This document shows positions 25,924 through 34,918 of a stretch of DNA of 64,000 bases, piece after piece. Both the position numbers and the translations under genes were made by a program. The stretch is from positions 309,736 to 373,735 of the forward strand of contig CAVOOW010000004.1 in assembly GCA_963697675.1 (NCBI GenBank), written 5' to 3'. Under the pieces are notes generated by a model. It did not search any database. It had not been told where the DNA came from and was given only the letters and a program-made list of their open reading frames with translations. The stretch comes from CAVOOW01 sp963697675 (lineage in GTDB: Bacteria > Actinomycetota > Actinomycetes > JACCUZ01). The stretch's first letter is position 1. The number at the start of each line of letters is the position of its first letter.

Positions 25924-27030
25924 CTAGCGTGCCGGACCCCAGTCGGGCCGGCTGTCCCAGAGCGTGTTGGTGGTCACCTGGCGTACGTGGCTGCCGTCCT
26001 CGTGCATCGTGAACACGTCGGCGTTGCCGTCGGGTCCGGTGCCGGGGCTCCTGGCGAAGGTGATCTTCGTGCCGTCCGGTGAGTACGACGAGGCCCAGTG
26101 CACCGTCTCACCACCCTCGGCGAACGTCAGCTGCTTCAGGTCGGTCCCGTCGGGACGGATCGTGTAGACGTTCGGCGAGACGTCGGCAGGCCCTTCCTCG
26201 TTCGACTCGAACAGGATGCGCTTCCCGTCCGGTGACCAGTCGGTCGTGTCGCCACCGCGCAGGTCATAGGGCGTCAGCCGGTGTTCGTGCCGTCCGTCGA
26301 GGCCGATCGTCCAGATCGCCTGGCCCTGGTCCGGCAGCAGACCTCGGATGTTGCGACGCTGGAAGGCGAGGGTGTGTCCGTCGGGCGAGAACTGCGGCGC
26401 GCTGTCGAACCCCGTGGACGGCCGCTGGCGCTGGGTGACCTGCGTGAGATGTGAGCCATCAGCTCGGATCACGTAGATCCCTGTCTCCGTCCACTCATCG
26501 TCGGCCAGCAGCGGGCCTGTCTGCCGGGAGAAGGCGATCCACCGACCGTCGGGAGACCAGCCTGGTGCCGTCGCACAGCCACCGCCGTTGGCACAGTCCA
26601 CCCCGAGCGTGCTGCTCGTGAGCTGGCGCAGGTGGGAACCATCGGCGTTCACCACGAACAACCAGGCATAGAGGCAGTCCGGGCCACAGGCATTCGGGTT
26701 CACGCGGACGAAGACAATCCGCCTGCCGTCCGGCGAGAAGTCGGGGTCGTCGTCGATGACCCCCTCCGGCGGGTGGGTGATCTGCCGCTCGTCCTGACCG
26801 TTGGGCTTGACCGTGAAGACGGCGCCGCTCGTCTTGTCCTGGTCCAGATAGCGCCGAAAGACGATGCGGCCGTTGTCACCGTTGAACGTTGCAGACGCGG
26901 GGATCGCGCCTGAGCCGAGCAGCAGCACGACCACCCCGGTCACGCAGATCGGCCTCCACACCCGAGATCCACGCTTGCGCCTGGGACGATCCAGGCCCGA
27001 GTGTGCCTGCCGGATTCGTTCGTTGTTCAT
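25924..27030 (-). CDS. Secreted TolB-like (PD40) beta-propeller protein
   Basis: A 368-residue protein from ATG 27030, with GGGAGGACTC upstream. The N-terminus is basic (RPRRKRGSRVWRP), followed by a signal helix (VTGVVVLLLGSGAIPASA). The rest is six WD40-like PD40 repeats with FSPDG or SPDG turns: DFSPDGRRIVFVRV, WSPDGRWIAFSRQ, FSPDGHTLAFQRR, WSPDGKRILFESN, YSPDGTKITFARS. These resemble TolB C-terminal repeats and are usually protein-binding. In gram-positives the role is unknown. Confidence 0.88.
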   Translation of the reverse strand: MNNERIRQAHSGLDRPRRKRGSRVWRPICVTGVVVLLLGSGAIPASATFNGDNGRIVFRRYLDQDKTSGAVFTVKPNGQDERQITHPPEGVIDDDPDFSPDGRRIVFVRVNPNACGPDCLYAWLFVVNADGSHLRQLTSSTLGVDCANGGGCATAPGWSPDGRWIAFSRQTGPLLADDEWTETGIYVIRADGSHLTQVTQRQRPSTGFDSAPQFSPDGHTLAFQRRNIRGLLPDQGQAIWTIGLDGRHEHRLTPYDLRGGDTTDWSPDGKRILFESNEEGPADVSPNVYTIRPDGTDLKQLTFAEGGETVHWASSYSPDGTKITFARSPGTGPDGNADVFTMHEDGSHVRQVTTNTLWDSRPDWGPAR

Positions 27031-27149
27031 GAGTCCTCCCTGAAGTGTGGCTTCACCAAAGTGGTGGCGGGCTCAAGGCTGCGCGCGGCTGGCGGGAACA
27101 TGCATCCGTGCCAGTACGAACGTGATGGCGCAGGAGTTGTGGTCAGCCC

Positions 27150-27794
27150 TCAGGCGCGCAGGTACGACAGCACCGCGAGGACGCGCCGGTGCGCGTCCGG
27201 GTCGTCGAGCAGACCCAGCTTCGAGAAGATCGAGGTGATGTGCGCCTCGACCGTCCGCTCGGTGACCGTCAGCCGCACGGCGACAGCGCGGTTGGACAGG
27301 CCTTCCGCGACAAGGCCGAGCACTTCGCGTTCGCGATCGGAGAGCGCGTCGAGCGGATCGGACCGGCGCTTGCGGCCGAGCAGGCGCGTGACGATCGTCG
27401 GATCCACCACGGTCTCGCCGTCGCAGACCCGACGCAGCGCGTCGACGAGCACGACGACGTCGAAGACCCGTTCCTTCAACAGATAACCGACCCCGCCGGG
27501 GTATTCAGCGAGCAACCGCATCGCATAGTCCGGTTCGACGTATTCCGAGAGCACGAGAGTGCCGACGCCGGGATGCTGCGCGCGGATGAGGGCGGCAGCG
27601 ACGAGCCCTTCGTCCGTGTGGGTCGGCGGCATGCGGATGTCGACGATCGCGGCATCCGGGCGCTCGAGCGCCACCGCCCGCAACAACTCGTCGGCATCAC
27701 CCGCGGTCGCGGCCACGTCGACGCCCGCATCGCGCAGCAGTCGCACGATGCCCTCGCGAGTGAGCATCGAGTCGTCGGCCACGACTACCCGCAC
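27150..27794 (-). CDS. NarL/LuxR-family response regulator (system 1)
   Basis: A 214-residue full-length regulator. The receiver has the acidic pair VADD (residues 5-8), phospho-acceptor Asp52 in VDIRMPP, the Thr/Ser switch LVLSEY and the lysine in LLKERV. The LuxR helix-turn-helix occupies about residues 147-212: LSDREREVLGLVAEGLSNRAVAV...TVTERTVEAHITSIFSKLGL. It overlaps the 3' end of the upstream kinase gene by 10 nt. It is the only regulator in this cluster with a DNA-binding output. Confidence 0.95.
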   Translation of the reverse strand: MRVVVADDSMLTREGIVRLLRDAGVDVAATAGDADELLRAVALERPDAAIVDIRMPPTHTDEGLVAAALIRAQHPGVGTLVLSEYVEPDYAMRLLAEYPGGVGYLLKERVFDVVVLVDALRRVCDGETVVDPTIVTRLLGRKRRSDPLDALSDREREVLGLVAEGLSNRAVAVRLTVTERTVEAHITSIFSKLGLLDDPDAHRRVLAVLSYLRA

Positions 27795-29512
27795 GGTATC
27801 TCCGCTCGTACGCCGGTCGGTGTGAGTGCCACGGAGCCACCGAGCGCTCCGATGCGGTCAACCACGTCGTCGTCCAGGACTGCGCCTCGTCCGGCCGACA
27901 CCACCGCCAGCACGGCATCATCGGTCATCCGGACGTCAACCGTGACGACGTCGTGCGCCCGAGCGCTGGCCTGGCCCACCAGATCCGTGACGAGCACGAA
28001 GATCGCGAGCTCGATGCCGTCAGGCAAACGAACCGATGGCAGGTCGCCGAGCTCGACCGGGACGGTGGCGCCGTCGGCAAGCGAGCGCAGCGCGACGGCC
28101 AGACCAGCCTCGGTGAGCACCGCTGGGTGGATGCCGTGTGCCAGGTCCCTCAGCTCGTCCAGAGCCAACGAGGCCTCGCCGAGAGCATCGTCGATCACTG
28201 TTGCAAGCTCACTCCCCCCGTGCGCCCGCGCCACACGCAGCTCGTAGGTCAGGGCCAGCAGACTCTGCTGTGCGCCGTCGTGCAGGTCGCGTTCGAGCCG
28301 TCGTCGCGCCTCGTCGCCGGAGACCACGATCCGCGCCCGCGAGTCCTGCAGGTCGTGGACCTGCGCCTGGAGCTGCGCGGCGAGTCGTTCATTCTCGATC
28401 GAGAGCCGACTGGCCGGTCGGAGCATCTCGTCGAGCATGCCGGGCGGCACCGCGGCGGCGTCGTGCGCGATCAGTGCGATCGTCCGCTCACCGCGCGCCA
28501 GCCCGGTGATGGAACGGCCCGGCTCGGCACGGGGCTCGGGGACGCGAACCCCCCGGCCGTCCACGAACCGAGCCGGATCGTCGAGCGGGTAGACCACCTC
28601 GAGGTGCGGGTCCCCCAGCCGCGCAGCCAGAGCGCTCGCCAGCGAACCGGGTCCAGGTGCGTCCTGCAGGTCTGCGGCGACCCGCCGCAGCCGGTGTCGA
28701 CTACGCGCCGCATGGACGCTCGGCCAGAGGGCGGTGAGGGCGACCGCCGCCCACAGCGCCGACCGCACCAGGTAGACGTCGACGTAACCGGCAAGCGGGG
28801 GCCACTCCGGACGGCTGAGGAGCAGCACCGCATAGGCGAGCTCGCCGCCGGCCGCCAGGGCCAGCGCCGCGACATAAGGCCGATGCAGCCGGCTGGGCTC
28901 CAACAGCAGCGGTACGGCGACCGCGAGCGTCGCCAACGCGGTGGTGGCCCAGATGACGGCGAGCGCCGTCCCGACCGCGTCCGCCAGCTGCGGGTCGGCG
29001 CGAAGCAGGAAGACGTTGTCGGTGCAGTTGCTCCAGCAGTGCGCATCCAGCAACGGGTCGCGAACGCTCGCGCGTAACACGCTGACGCCGCAGGCGGCCA
29101 CGTATGCCGCCGCGGCCGCCCACGCGGCCCAGCGCCGACGGGACTGCGCAGCGGTCATGTGCAGCAGGACCGCGGGCAGCAGCGGGCGGACGAGTTCGCC
29201 GATGGAGCGCACCACGGCGGGCCCGCCTTCCCAGCCGATTGCGTCCGGTGCGAGCCAGACCATGGCCGCAACGGCCGCCAGCAAGGCAGAGCGCTGGCCG
29301 TTTGACGTGAGAGCGACGACGCCGGCCGCGACAATGAGCAGCAGGGCAGCTGCGAAGCCGAGCTCGGCAGCTGCCTGCGAGGCCGAGGCATACGTGGTGC
29401 CGGGCTGGTGTGCCCGTAACGGGGCGAGCAGGCCGAGCACGGCAAGCGGCGCAACGACGACCCCGATCGCCCGAGCGGGGACCCGCCGCCGCATCGGCAG
29501 GGCGAGCGCCAT
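27785..29512 (-). CDS. Membrane histidine kinase with degenerate ATP-binding domain (system 1)
   Basis: A 575-residue NarX/DesK-type kinase. About eight hydrophobic segments fill residues 10-280, with a Cys-containing loop (AHCWSNCTDN). A HisKA_3 dimerisation helix follows, with His411 in RRRLERDLHDGAQQS. The C-terminal HATPase region aligns in length but lacks key residues. The N-box asparagine position is occupied in TDLVGQASARA (about Gly513), and the expected DDGxG reads VVSAGRG (about 539-543) with no Asp. It may therefore accept phosphate but bind ATP poorly. ATG 29512 is chosen because the transmembrane region starts there. It is divergent from the DctP-like lipoprotein gene. Confidence 0.88.
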   Translation of the reverse strand: MALALPMRRRVPARAIGVVVAPLAVLGLLAPLRAHQPGTTYASASQAAAELGFAAALLLIVAAGVVALTSNGQRSALLAAVAAMVWLAPDAIGWEGGPAVVRSIGELVRPLLPAVLLHMTAAQSRRRWAAWAAAAAYVAACGVSVLRASVRDPLLDAHCWSNCTDNVFLLRADPQLADAVGTALAVIWATTALATLAVAVPLLLEPSRLHRPYVAALALAAGGELAYAVLLLSRPEWPPLAGYVDVYLVRSALWAAVALTALWPSVHAARSRHRLRRVAADLQDAPGPGSLASALAARLGDPHLEVVYPLDDPARFVDGRGVRVPEPRAEPGRSITGLARGERTIALIAHDAAAVPPGMLDEMLRPASRLSIENERLAAQLQAQVHDLQDSRARIVVSGDEARRRLERDLHDGAQQSLLALTYELRVARAHGGSELATVIDDALGEASLALDELRDLAHGIHPAVLTEAGLAVALRSLADGATVPVELGDLPSVRLPDGIELAIFVLVTDLVGQASARAHDVVTVDVRMTDDAVLAVVSAGRGAVLDDDVVDRIGALGGSVALTPTGVRAEIPCG

Positions 29513-29663
29513 ATCCCGATGGTGCCACTGAAAATCGAGGCGCGGACTGTGGCCAGCCACGAGGTTAGTGACGACAATCGCTGAAGCAGCCCCCGATGCG
29601 CACTGCCTCGGGTCACGTCCACGCTCGATCGAGGGGAGACGGGCCGGACGAGAGGTGTCGGTG

Positions 29664-31175
29664 ATGGGTGGACGCGCGGATGGTCGGACGTCGGTTGGTC
29701 GGACGGCGGTCGGTCGTGCTGCGATGGCCGCGGTGGCGGCGGCCTGCCTGCTGCTCCCCGCTTGCAGCGCACCGGTGAACAAGGCAGGGGGCACGGGTGT
29801 GACAACGCTGCGCCTCGCGCTCGACGACCCCGGCGGGCGGGAAACCGGTCGTGAGGTCGAGGAGTTCGCCCGGCAGGTGCGGCAGCACTCCGGCGGACGC
29901 CTGCGGGTCGCCGTGACCTACCAGGCGAACGGGGTGAAGGGGGTCAGGGCGTGGGACCAGCAGATCGCGAAGAAGGTGCGGGCCGGCACGTTCCCGCTCG
30001 GGCTGGTGCCCGCTCGCGCCTGGGACGAGCTGGGGGTGCGGACGTTCGAGCCGCTGACCGTGCCGTTCCTGGTGTCGACAGATGCCCAACTCGACGCGGT
30101 GGTGGCGGATCCCGCTGCGTCCTCGATGCTCCAGGGCGTTCGCCGGCTCGGGGTCACCGGGCTTGCAATGTTCCCCGAAGCCATCCGCCATCCGGCCGGC
30201 TTCTCCACGACGATGGTGAGCCCGAGCGACTTCGCTGGACAGTCGGTGTGGGCACCGTTGTCAGCACTCACGTACGACACATTTCGCGCGCTCGGCGCCA
30301 AGCCATCTGACATTGCAGGCCCAGCGCTGACGATCGGCGTCGCGCACGGCGAGATCACGGGGGCGGAAACGTCGATCGACCGGCTCTTCACGCTGCCCAC
30401 ACCGAACACCATCACAGCCAATATTCCTTTGTACGCAAAGGCGAACGTCCTAGTCATCTCCACGAAGGCGTTCCAGAGCCTGGATGGGGACGAGAGAGCT
30501 GCGGTACGCGCGGCGGCCGATGCCGCGGTGCAGCGGATCATCGCGACGCGGGTGACCGACGCCCAGCAGGCCAGCGATCTGTGCACGGCGGGCGGCACGA
30601 TCGTGATCGCGTCGACGTCGGACCTTGCCGCGGTCCGGGAGGCCGTGGCCCCCGTGCGCGATCGGGTGCAGGCCGACAGCGGGGTGCGTCCGATCCTGGC
30701 GCGCGTCGCGCACATCGTCGCCCGGCACCCGGGCCGGAGCCTCAGCAAGGACTGCGGGCGGCCGGTCGTGGGAGCGCCCGCAGCCCGCGACCTCGTCGAC
30801 CCTGGGGTGCTCAACGGCGTCTGGCGTTTCACGCTCAGCCGCGAGGAGATCCTCGGTGCGGGTCTCAGCTCGGAGGTGGCCGACCGGGAGAGCGGGGTGT
30901 CGACAATCCGGATGGACGGCGGAACATATTCATGGGACTGGACACCGCCGATTGGTCCGCAGACCTGCAAGGGGCACTATCAGGTGACGAAGACGTCCGT
31001 CACGTTCCGCGAGGAAGGTGACAACTGCGGTGGCTGGTCGGCGGCGGACTACCGCCTCGACGGCAAGCAGCTGTTCTTCCGCTCGGGCCACAGTCTCAAC
31101 GAGGGCGATCACGATGCCGCGCTTCTCGATCCGCTCTGGTTCGCCAGGCCCTGGCAGCTGGTCAGCCCGCTGTGA
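29664..31175 (+). CDS. Lipoprotein: DctP-like TRAP solute-binding domain plus C-terminal beta domain
   Basis: A 503-residue protein with lipobox LLPACS (Cys34), so it is anchored on the outer face of the membrane. Residues about 45-370 are a TRAP-transporter DctP-type binding domain: LRLALDDPGG, ELGVRTFEPLTVPFLV, ALGAKPSDIA and ETSIDRLFTL. No TRAP permease genes (DctQ/DctM) are nearby, so it probably acts as a sensor. Residues about 385-503 form a separate domain (GVWRFTLSREE, GGTYSWDWTPP, FREEGDNCGGW, LFFRSGHSL). This tail resembles most of the neighbouring lipoprotein at 33216. The 3' end overlaps the kinase of system 2 by 14 bp, converging. Confidence 0.82.
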   Translation: MGGRADGRTSVGRTAVGRAAMAAVAAACLLLPACSAPVNKAGGTGVTTLRLALDDPGGRETGREVEEFARQVRQHSGGRLRVAVTYQANGVKGVRAWDQQIAKKVRAGTFPLGLVPARAWDELGVRTFEPLTVPFLVSTDAQLDAVVADPAASSMLQGVRRLGVTGLAMFPEAIRHPAGFSTTMVSPSDFAGQSVWAPLSALTYDTFRALGAKPSDIAGPALTIGVAHGEITGAETSIDRLFTLPTPNTITANIPLYAKANVLVISTKAFQSLDGDERAAVRAAADAAVQRIIATRVTDAQQASDLCTAGGTIVIASTSDLAAVREAVAPVRDRVQADSGVRPILARVAHIVARHPGRSLSKDCGRPVVGAPAARDLVDPGVLNGVWRFTLSREEILGAGLSSEVADRESGVSTIRMDGGTYSWDWTPPIGPQTCKGHYQVTKTSVTFREEGDNCGGWSAADYRLDGKQLFFRSGHSLNEGDHDAALLDPLWFARPWQLVSPL

Positions 31176-32734
31176 CGACCAGTGGAAGCGTTGCGTGCAG
31201 CAGGGTCCCCTGCCCTGGGCTGCTGTCGATGGTGAGCTGGCCGCCGTAGGCCTCGAGCCGATCCCTGAGTCCGCGCAGCCCCGACCCGGCAGGGTCCGCG
31301 CCACCGACGCCGTCGTCCGCGACGGCGATCGTCACGACACCGTTCGTGGCTCCGACCTCGATCGTCACCGCGCTGGCCCGGCCGTGCTTGACGGTGTTCG
31401 CGACTGCCTCCGAGCAGACGAACCAGACGGCAGCGGCAACGTCCGGTGGGAGCTCGTCGCGAGGCACGTCGAGCAGCCTGATCGGCAGGTCGCCACGGTC
31501 GCCGAGCTCGTGGAGGGCCGCCGCGAGGCCGCGTTCGCTCAGCACTCGGGGGTGCAGTCCTGCAGCCAGCCGGTCGAGCTCGTCGCGGGTGTGCTCGAGC
31601 TGCTCCTGCGCGCGGGTCAGTGGCGTCTGATCAGCGGTTGACGTTGCCGCAAGGCACTCGGCCAGGCGCGTCAGCCGTTGCTGAGTGCCGTCGTGCAGGC
31701 CGACCTCCAGGCGGGATCGTGCCTGGTCGGCGGCTCGCACCAAGCGTCGGCGGGAGGCCTGCAGCTCGAGCACCTGCGCCTGGACCTCCGCCTGCAGGCG
31801 GGCATTCTGTCGCAGGAGGCGAGCGGCGATCTCGACCGCTGAGCTCAGCGCCGCTTCGTCGAGCAGTGCTGGGTCGTGCACGAGGACGGCCAGCACGCTG
31901 CCCTCGACATCGATCGGGTGTCACAACCCGACCTGCGGAGGGCGGGTCCACGTACACCGTCTGGCCCGCGGCATCGACGTAGCGATCGGCAGCGCGGAAA
32001 CCCACCTCGAGGGTGGGGTCGCCCAGCGCGGCAGCGAGGGCGTCGCTCAAGGCTCCGGACCGTTCCTCGCCGAGCTCGACGACAAGGTCGGTCACCGCGG
32101 TCTGCGGCCCACTCGTGCGCGCGACGAGCCGCGCGACCGAGGCTGCGACCGCGACGACGAGGCCCTCGTAGGCCAGCAACGCGCCCGCGTCGGCGTCGCG
32201 CCCCGGCACCACCGTGTAGACCACCGCCAGCGCCATCAGCCCGCTCGACCAGACGACCAGCAGCCGCGCCCCTGCAGCGCGGCGCCGGCGCAGCTCGCCA
32301 CGTGCCGTGCGGGTGCGGTGTACGGCGGCGGCGATCAGGGCGGCTGCGACTACGAAGGTGGCAAGGAGATTCGTTTCGAGCGGTGTGACCAGCGCGGCCG
32401 CATATATGACGACGACACAGGCCCGGCCAAGGCGGTCTCGGATGCGGCCGTCGGGTCCGACGAAGAGCGCGTGAGTGATCGGTGCTCGGTGCAGGAGTGC
32501 CAGGCCGGGAAACAGTCCGCCGGCGAACCAGGCGGCGCCGCACGCACCGAGCAGCAGTCCCGTCCGTTTCTCGCCCCGGGATCGAATGGCGACGGCGCAA
32601 CCGAGAAGGGCGGCGCCGACGGCGACGTCGGGCAGCCAACCGGCGACGTCGGTCGCGCCGAAGAGGTAGAGGTCGAGCAGGAGGCCTGCGGTGAGGATCA
32701 GGCCACCGATTGCCAGGTCGGCGCGACGACTCAT
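31162..32734 (-). CDS. Membrane histidine kinase with intact ATP-binding domain (system 2); frame break near 31915
   Basis: About 523 residues after correction. Six to seven hydrophobic segments lie in the first 200 residues, then a linker ending DPPSAGRVVTP. The frame must then shift by one extra base (near 31915) into IDVEGS and LAVLVHDPALLDEA. The HisKA_3 box reads RSRLEVGLHDGTQQR. The ATPase domain is complete: N-box CSEAVANTVKHG, VADDGVGG and GSGLRGLRDRLEAYGG. ATG 32734 overlaps the stop of the receiver gene as ATGA. It is paralogous in plan to the kinase at 27785, whose ATPase residues are lost. Confidence 0.85.
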
Positions 32735-33084
32735 CCGAGCAGCCCGGTCACCGCGACGCCGGACAGCTCGCGCTTGGTCAGGAAGCCACGTACCTGCGCA
32801 TCTGCCACCTGGGTGCCAAAGTCCGCGGCGACCCGGCTGGACACCAGCACGACAGCGGGTGGCTCGGGCAGTGCCGCGAGTGCCCTCGCGACGTCGAAGC
32901 CGTCGCGGCCCGGCAGCTGCACATCAAGGAGGACGACTTCCGGTCGCAGCCGGAGCGTCTCGCGCATCGCCTCGTCGCCGTCGCCGGCCTCACCGACGAC
33001 GCGCAGCCCGTCTGCCTCCAGCAGCGATCTGGCGGAGGCGCGGAACGCGGCGTGGTCGTCCACGATGAGCACCGTCGGACCCAC
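32731..33084 (-). CDS. Receiver-only response regulator (system 2)
   Basis: A 117-residue protein starting at GTG 33084 and consisting of one receiver domain. Acidic pair IVDDH (residues 8-12), acceptor Asp54 in VLLDVQLPGRDGF, switch VLVSSR and lysine FLTKREL are present. No LuxR output domain follows; the stop overlaps the kinase start by 4 nt. The sequence is closest in style to NarL receivers. It might compete for phosphate, act as a phosphate sink or signal by protein contact. Confidence 0.88.
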   Translation of the reverse strand: MGPTVLIVDDHAAFRASARSLLEADGLRVVGEAGDGDEAMRETLRLRPEVVLLDVQLPGRDGFDVARALAALPEPPAVVLVSSRVAADFGTQVADAQVRGFLTKRELSGVAVTGLLG

Positions 33085-33215
33085 CTGTCGATGCTGGCAG
33101 ACCCACTGGCGCCGTTGCACTGTGGCCAGCCACAATCATCGACGTCGCCCGTGCAGGGTCGGCACCGATGACGCGGTCCTGGGTCGTGCCTAGCGTCTTG
33201 GGTGAGGTGATCGCG

Positions 33216-33737
33216 ATGGCGTGGACGGGAGTTGCGCTCGCTGGCGCGATGGTGACGGTGCTGGCGGCCTGCAGTGGCGCGGACCAGCCGAAGTCCGTGG
33301 CGGCAGGCAGCCCGTCCTCTGTCGTTTCGTCGGTAGACGCGTCGCGCGGTGGTTTCGCGCAGCGCACCGACGCCATCCCGGACGGTGTCTATCGCAAGAA
33401 CGTCACCGAGGCTTCGCTCGTCGCCGTCGGTCACGAGGACGCGTTCCGGGACTTCGGCGTGCAGACCCTGACGGTGCGTGCCGGCGAGTGGCACTGGACC
33501 GTGCGCAACCCGAACAAGTTCCCGGACGACTGCGGGAGCGTGTCGTCCACCGATCGCGCAGTCGAGTTCCGCGAAGGGGCTGCGTCGTGCGTGAGCGGCT
33601 CGGTGACCACGGGCGAGGTGCTCTTCAGTGTGACGTGGCGATCGGTGGGCGACCGGCTCTATCTCAAGCCCGTCTACGCGCCGTCGCCCGACCTGGAGGT
33701 CAAGGTGGGCGGGGAGCCCTGGCGCAAGATCGGCTGA
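33216..33737 (+). CDS. Small lipoprotein sharing the C-terminal domain of the DctP-like lipoprotein
   Basis: A 173-residue protein. ATG 33216 follows GAGGTGATCGCG and gives a clean lipobox VLAACS (Cys19); the ATG at 33168 would push the lipobox too far in. After a Ser-rich linker comes DGVYRKNVTEASLVAVGHED, LTVRAGEWHWTVRN, FREGAASCVSGS, RSVGDRLYLKPVY and GEPWRKI. The order GV[WY]R, then LT or ST, then G.[WY].W, then FRE.G...C.G, then L[YF][FL] matches residues 385-503 of the 29664 lipoprotein. It is divergent from the receiver/kinase operon of system 2. Confidence 0.8.
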   Translation: MAWTGVALAGAMVTVLAACSGADQPKSVAAGSPSSVVSSVDASRGGFAQRTDAIPDGVYRKNVTEASLVAVGHEDAFRDFGVQTLTVRAGEWHWTVRNPNKFPDDCGSVSSTDRAVEFREGAASCVSGSVTTGEVLFSVTWRSVGDRLYLKPVYAPSPDLEVKVGGEPWRKIG

Positions 33738-33760
33738 GACGAGCGCTCGGAGGTGACGAG

Positions 33761-34045
33761 GTGAAGGTTCGGGTCTGGCGCTATCACGTTGCCGCAGAGA
33801 TGTGTGAGGAGTTCGAACGGGAGTATGGAGCCGACGGGTCATGGGCGGTGCTCTTCGCCACCGCGACCGGGTTCGTCGAGACCACCCTTTACCGCGAGAC
33901 GCGCTAGGCGTCGACGTACCTCACTGTTGACCGGTTTGTCAGCGAGGAAGCGTGGCTGCGGTTCCGGCGCGAGAACGACGCGGCCTATATCGCGCTCGGG
34001 GAGCGGCTCGCGCACCTGACGCTCGAGCAGGAGGAACTCGTCTAG
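33761..34045 (+). pseudogene. ABM-type monooxygenase-like gene interrupted by an in-frame TAG
   Basis: From GTG 33761 the frame encodes VKVRVWRYHVAAEMCEEFER, GFVETTLYRETR, then TAG at 33905-33907. It then continues without a break, STYLTVDRFVSEEAWLRFRR to LEQEELV and TAG at 34045. Together the 94 codons match small antibiotic-biosynthesis-monooxygenase-fold proteins, which need the YLTVDR.VS..AW second half. A single CAG or GAG to TAG change would explain the stop. Either a real nonsense mutation or a base error is possible. The last 4 nt overlap the convergent methyltransferase. Confidence 0.7.
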
Positions 34046-34899
34046 CGCCTGGCGGTGTGGACGGTGCTCCCGCTCAGCAGGAACAGGTCTGCCCGCGTCA
34101 GCACGCCATCGGAGGCCTCGGGATCGAGCAGGTCGGCCAGAGCCTGTGCATCGGACTCGGTGGCGCTGTCGCTGACGAACCCCTGCATCATCTCCAGCCG
34201 CCGGTGGATGTACTCGCGAACGTCCGTGGACACGGGCGCGGGGAGATCGAGCAGGAACGTACGGGTGCCGTCCGGCTCGAGACCTGCGGCGCGCAGCAGG
34301 TCTGGCCAGGCGCCGTGATAGGGAACGACGCCCATGGGGTGCTCGCCCGCGGCGGTCCGGTCCTCTGCGATCGCCTCCAGCCGGCTGAGCACGCCGGGAG
34401 CCACCCCCTCGGGCAGGAAGCGCATCGGCAGGCTGCCCTCGCGGATGGCCAGCAGGCCGCCCGGCCGGAGCAGTCCGCCGAGAGCCCGCAACGCCGCCAC
34501 CGGGTCGGGCAGGTGATGGACCACGCCGCTCGCCCAGATGAGATCGGCCGGCGGAAGGTCGGTCAGGCCTTCCGGGAGCGAGACTTCGCGGGTCGTGAAC
34601 CGGTCGCCGACGCCGAACCGCTCGGCCCGTTCGCGGGCCATGTCCAGCAGGGGCGCGGCGCCGTCGACGGCGAGCACGTTGGCCTGCGGCAGCAACTGGG
34701 CGAACGTGGTCGCGGCCACCCCTGGGCCGCTGCCGACGTCGATGACCGTTTGCGCATCGCGCTGACGGTCGACCAGCCAGGTCAGGGCCTGGTCGACCAT
34801 CGGCGCGGTGAGCTCGCCATCGATCACCAGCTCCTGTCCGCGGACGGACCAGTCGACCGGACTGTCGTGGTCATGGTGGTGGGGGCTCATGGGAGTCAT
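34042..34899 (-). CDS. Class I SAM-dependent methyltransferase
   Basis: A 285-residue protein with a His-rich N-terminus (SPHHHDHD). The Rossmann motifs are TVIDVGSGPGVAATTFAQ (motif I), NVLAVDGAAPLL (motif II) and ADLIWASGVVHHLPDP (motif IV), followed by LLRPGGLLAIREGS. This is the Methyltransf_11/25 type acting on small molecules. The acceptor is not deducible. It lies just upstream of dnaE's 3' end on the same strand. Confidence 0.88.
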   Translation of the reverse strand: MTPMSPHHHDHDSPVDWSVRGQELVIDGELTAPMVDQALTWLVDRQRDAQTVIDVGSGPGVAATTFAQLLPQANVLAVDGAAPLLDMARERAERFGVGDRFTTREVSLPEGLTDLPPADLIWASGVVHHLPDPVAALRALGGLLRPGGLLAIREGSLPMRFLPEGVAPGVLSRLEAIAEDRTAAGEHPMGVVPYHGAWPDLLRAAGLEPDGTRTFLLDLPAPVSTDVREYIHRRLEMMQGFVSDSATESDAQALADLLDPEASDGVLTRADLFLLSGSTVHTARR

Positions 34900-34918
34900 C
34901 GTGCAATAGAGCTGGCAG

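Noticed and set aside
29664..31175. TRAP transporter system
   Set aside because: There is no DctQ or DctM permease gene nearby, so the binding domain is more likely a sensor than a transporter subunit.
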